Positions 60,323 through 64,000 of a stretch of 64,000 bases of DNA are shown here, one piece after another. Source of the DNA: Sycobia sp. Sy_11. Its lineage: Eukaryota > Arthropoda > Insecta > Hymenoptera > Epichrysomallidae. The stretch is from assembly GCA_018907035.1 (NCBI GenBank), contig JACCIC010000206.1:62001-126000 (forward strand), written 5' to 3'. The translations under genes were made by a program, and so were the position numbers. The notes under the pieces are model-generated. The model was given only the letters and a program-made list of their open reading frames with translations, searched no databases and was not told the origin of the DNA. How positions within the stretch are numbered: position 1 is the first letter of the stretch; each line of letters begins with the position of its first letter.

Positions 60323-61470
60323 TGGAAACTTGACATGATTTTGTTCGATAAAATAAACGATACTGAAAGAAATGCTTCAACATAATGCTGCAAAGTTATT
60401 GACAGGAACAAAACTGACAGATATTAACATAACAAATGAGGTCTGACATTTCTGCCGTAATCTAGGGGTGATGCCATCGTTTGACAAATGCTGGAAACTT
60501 ACTTATATACCTAATACATTAATTTTGATGTATTTTCTCTGTTTGCGCCACTTACATTAGAAAAGCAAGTTTGCAAGTCTTATATGCTCAATTGACATTC
60601 GATTTTACTTTACTGAAACAGGCCACGAACTGTCAATATAAGTTCTAATATTACGTATCAGGACTGGCCTTTTATACCTTAGTTTTCTACCCTCGATCAA
60701 GTTTGAGCACTGATTACTATGAGTAAAGTATGCTTCTGAGCATATCGGACTATAGACTTGGAGAAATCGTTTTAATATACCGATATTGCTCTAGGAAGCT
60801 GTTGAAGTCCTTCTTGACTTTCACACTTCCAAACAACGAAGTGGGACAGCTATTCCCAAATAATTTTGAACTCATTCTACACTTATTAAGTGACTATTTT
60901 TTTAATTGAAAAGCATAATTAATGCTAATATAAATTAGTTAAATGTATAAAAGTTATTATTTGAATAATAATATTTAGCAGTGTGAAGTTTATATATCAT
61001 AAATAAGTATAGCAACAATGATTAAAGTAATCAGATGATTTTCGAAAAACACGTTTTATGCATATATTTTGCAGGACGTTTTGGCAATCCGGTCGGTGTA
61101 CTCGTCAGTTAAAATTATGTTAGTGAACTCAACCAAACCAAACTAAGGTAAAAAGTAGTGAACTAGTATAAAGGCATTATAATAATTAGATTTCTTAATA
61201 TTACAGTATAAAATTTAATTTTTATATATATTAAGATCTTATTTATATATTAAGATCTACAGAACGTGAACAACATCTATTCAGTATATCTTGTAAATAA
61301 TAAAATCTGATATAATTCTTGCATAAAATTAGAATGTTTCTTAATAATTCTTAATAAATATCAGAATATTACTTCACTCCTTGACATTATTATATACATA
61401 AATATTTGAGTACAAGATTCATATTCATGAGTAACTACAGGCGATCCTTTTAATTTCTGATCTTTGACGA
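60323..61470. other. AT-rich stretch flanking the mariner remnant
   Basis: Sequence up to about 60500 should include the 5' untranslated part and terminal repeat of the mariner copy, but no repeat end could be identified. Confidence 0.5.
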
Positions 61471-61831
61471 CAGCGCAACAACGTCTTCTCGTAACGCGAG
61501 AAGCGAATTGCACCTGTTAAAAAGTGGGTAGAGAACGGGGGGGGGGCGACTCGACGCGTGAAAAAAACTACGGCCGTATACCGCGCTATTTCCAGTCGCC
61601 GAACGACTATTAAAGTGTGCGCAATATGAAAATAAAGAATGCTAAGCAAGTAAATAATTACAAGCCGAGCGTGCAAATTATCTGGACGAAGAAAAAAAAG
61701 AAAGGAAAGAGGAAGGAAGCCCGCAAGAAATGGTCCGGACGCCGATGAGGGGATTATTGAGGGAGTCACTTTTTTCGACTCCGAATGAAAGTTCGCGCGA
61801 GCGCGCACGGGTATATTTGGGGGGAGAGACA

Positions 61832-61860
61832 GAAGCAGCAGCAGCAGCAGCAGCACCAGC
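61832..61860. repeat. (AGC)n trinucleotide repeat
   Basis: Eight AGC units ending in ACCAGC. On the minus strand it reads polyalanine or similar in GC-rich DNA, with no support for coding. Confidence 0.94.
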
Positions 61861-61971
61861 ACAGCGGAGAAAGTCGAGAGAAACGAGCGGGTCCGTCGAA
61901 TAATAAAGAAGAGCCGAGCTAGAGTCAAAAAATAGAGCCCCGGACGCGGTAGTTGGGCGCGAGATTTGAGG

Positions 61972-61973
<2 letters not shown>

Positions 61974-62017
<44 letters not shown>
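61974..62017. repeat. (CT)n microsatellite
   Basis: Pure CT, about 43 bp. Confidence 0.97.
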
Positions 62018-62020
<3 letters not shown>

Positions 62021-62279
62021 CCACTCTTGTCCATCGCCATCGCCGCCACCGCTCTCGCGCATTTGCATGGACAACGTGCAATTTACGAGGATCTCTCTCT
62101 TCCCCCACCGGGTCCCTTTTTCGAAACCGAGCCCCAAGCCCTCTCACCCCCTATCACTCCCTCTCTTTCTCTCTCTCTCACTCGCCCTCTCCAGCGCGCA
62201 CTTTCTTCGCAACCCCTCGTTTTTTCGCTTTGTTCTCCCTGTACTACACGCACGCGTGTAACGCGCGCAAGGGCGAACG

Positions 62280-62307
62280 CCTCTCTCTCTCTCTCTCTCT
62301 CTCTCTC
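62280..62307. repeat. (CT)n tract
   Basis: Pure CT, about 28 bp, in the same orientation as 61974. Confidence 0.96.
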
Positions 62308-62555
62308 GCCCGCCGTTTCAGGGGTACAATTTGCACTTACTACCGGCTAGACACAAAAAATGTCGAATCGTTTCGGAATGAAACCGCTCGCGGTGTTCGA
62401 TGGCAGTCATCAGGGACGAGGAGGGGTGTGGGGGAGTGAAAGAGAAAGGGGGGAGGGGAGCAGGTAATAGCAGTGCCCGCGGGCCGCCCGGGCAAACCGA
62501 GCGACTAAAACCCATTCTTTCGCTATAAGCTTGCATGCTTACATGCCTGCGCGAC

Positions 62556-62559
<4 letters not shown>

Positions 62560-62604
<45 letters not shown>
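62560..62604. repeat. (TA)n microsatellite
   Basis: Pure TA, 45 bp; first of three TA tracts within 450 bp. Confidence 0.97.
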
Positions 62605-62607
<3 letters not shown>

Positions 62608-62679
62608 TGTATACATATATACTTTTATGGAGTGGCCCGCGTGCATATACTTTGGAAGGTCCTTCGGAGAGCCCAAGCG

Positions 62680-62681
<2 letters not shown>

Positions 62682-62722
<41 letters not shown>
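62682..62722. repeat. (TA)n microsatellite
   Basis: Pure TA, about 41 bp. Confidence 0.97.
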
Positions 62723-62724
<2 letters not shown>

Positions 62725-62959
62725 ATATAAATATAGGAAAGTCCGAGGAGAGCTACCGAGCACCGAACTCGGCGTGTGCGCGCGCGCGCGCCCACAGGAC
62801 TGAAATGCCCGAAATTAGCGTTCTTTTGGAAGTTCCAACTCAGGCAGTAGAGGCGGATCGATATAATCATCGGTCTCTCTCACCTGCGACCGCATCCATA
62901 TTCTATGCAGTAGCGCGTTATAGCCGCCCCGCGGGCCCGCAAAGAGTGTCTTGTCTGTG

Positions 62960-62965
<6 letters not shown>

Positions 62966-63011
<46 letters not shown>
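62966..63011. repeat. (TA)n microsatellite
   Basis: Pure TA, about 45 bp, preceded by TGTGTGTGTAC. Confidence 0.97.
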
Positions 63012-63013
<2 letters not shown>

Positions 63014-63216
63014 TATGTATATGTATATAAATATGGAAGCCACCCCTGTTGAGGGACGCGCGCCGTCATCCATCAGGTATGGGAGCCCCGCAAACTCGCC
63101 CAATGCAGTTTTCTACTTCGATTATTAGGACTTCTTTCGTATAATAGATGCATTGCGCGAGTTGGCTACCGGTTTTTAGAGCATGATGGGCCTACGGAAG
63201 CATGGATATCTATGTG

Positions 63217-63236
63217 TATATATATATATATATATA
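63217..63236. repeat. Short (TA)n tract
   Basis: About 20 bp TA near the end of the last CpG-rich block. Confidence 0.85.
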
Positions 63237-64000
63237 GTCGAAACGCTGGAGGGAGAATCGACTGCATTATTATATATGTGCGCATCAGTTCGGTTTTCGA
63301 AAAAAATTCGCCTCCGGCAATTATTTTGCCATTAAATCCAAATACAATATCCTGCTTTTGATTACTTAAAAGTAGTTTTTCTTTTTCTTTTTTTTTTAAT
63401 TGTGGGAAATTCTTATATTCCTGTATAACCGATCATTCCCGTGTGATTACGCGTCCTCAGCTGCAATCTTATTTTCCGTTACGTAGAAATGATCCTTTGA
63501 TTTATGCTATTTTGTTTGACAAAGAAATTGTGTGAATATTACAAGTAAAGAAAATTTGATTTATTCATTCATTTCAGCGTATAATATATAGTATTCTTAT
63601 GTTACCGGACTTATGTTTGACGACAGAATTTCTGTTTAAAATATAACGCTATATTTCCGTGCGTAAGAACCGTTATCGTTATATTAGTCTATATAGACGT
63701 TCTCGTTATTCAATATCAGGACCGTCGACGCAAAAATTAACAAACTGTCCAAGAAATTTTTCCCTATCACTTTTTTTATCGAATTATGAATGCAATGTAA
63801 AAATGTACAACTAGTCTATATAGATAAAAAAAAATTATTACACTTAAATTCACCCACAGTTCAGCATATTAACAAATGAATGTTGTATTAACTAAATATA
63901 ATTAATTGGAAATAAATAATTATTTGCATGTAAGTTCTTTCTGAAAGACTCTTTATTTAAATATTTGAATATTTCGGCAAAAAAAAACTGATAAAATTTT
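63237..64000. other. AT-rich stretch without recognised genes
   Basis: Nothing recognised to the end of the window. Confidence 0.6.

Larger units (their letters stand above)
61471..63216. other. CpG-rich block with clustered microsatellites
   Basis: An AGC repeat, two CT and three TA tracts. Long frames such as the 240-codon minus frame (61425-62147) cross the CT tract. Confidence 0.55.

Noticed and set aside
61425..62147. 240-codon minus-strand open frame
   Set aside because: It passes through a CT microsatellite and an AGC repeat in stop-poor GC-rich DNA.

Overview
The window looks like non-coding nuclear DNA from an arthropod, most likely a hymenopteran such as an ant. This is inferred from three things: AT-rich stretches alternating with short, strongly CpG-rich stretches (no visible CpG depletion); a very high load of (TA)n and (GA)n/(CT)n microsatellites; and a decayed mariner transposase. 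No complete protein-coding gene, rRNA or tRNA could be supported. Nearly all longer open frames are translations of dinucleotide repeats (Ser-Leu, Arg-Glu or Tyr-Ile runs) or of GC-rich DNA with few stops.

Layout: CpG-rich, microsatellite-dense blocks lie at about 1-840, 1940-2450, 4310-5250, 7140-8290, 10200-12980, 18840-19600, 20560-21320, 22560-24400, 27860-29000, 31480-34240, 35200-38300, 40100-42420, 43000-45290, 48240-48800, 49500-52560, 55060-56010, 57880-59090 and 61470-63140. AT-rich, mostly unique DNA lies between them and holds the recognisable transposon remains.

Transposon remains: a 372-bp element at 6656-7027 has terminal inverted repeats and TA flanks, consistent with a MITE. 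A possible LTR fragment at about 15630-16209 carries a divergent 141-bp tandem duplication. A dispersed repeat has two copies, at 29695-29950 and 57339-57620, and the first lies inside a 440-bp inverted-repeat pair. A dead mariner transposase on the minus strand covers about 59600-60322.

No set of genes acting together is visible. The block could be intergenic DNA or a very large intron of a gene outside the window; the sequence alone does not decide. I found no convincing new biological system. The most useful observations are the repeat architectures: opposed GA/CT tracts able to form long hairpins, compound TA-TATG loci, the trinucleotide cluster at 40.7-42.1 kb, and the MITE with internal sub-repeats.
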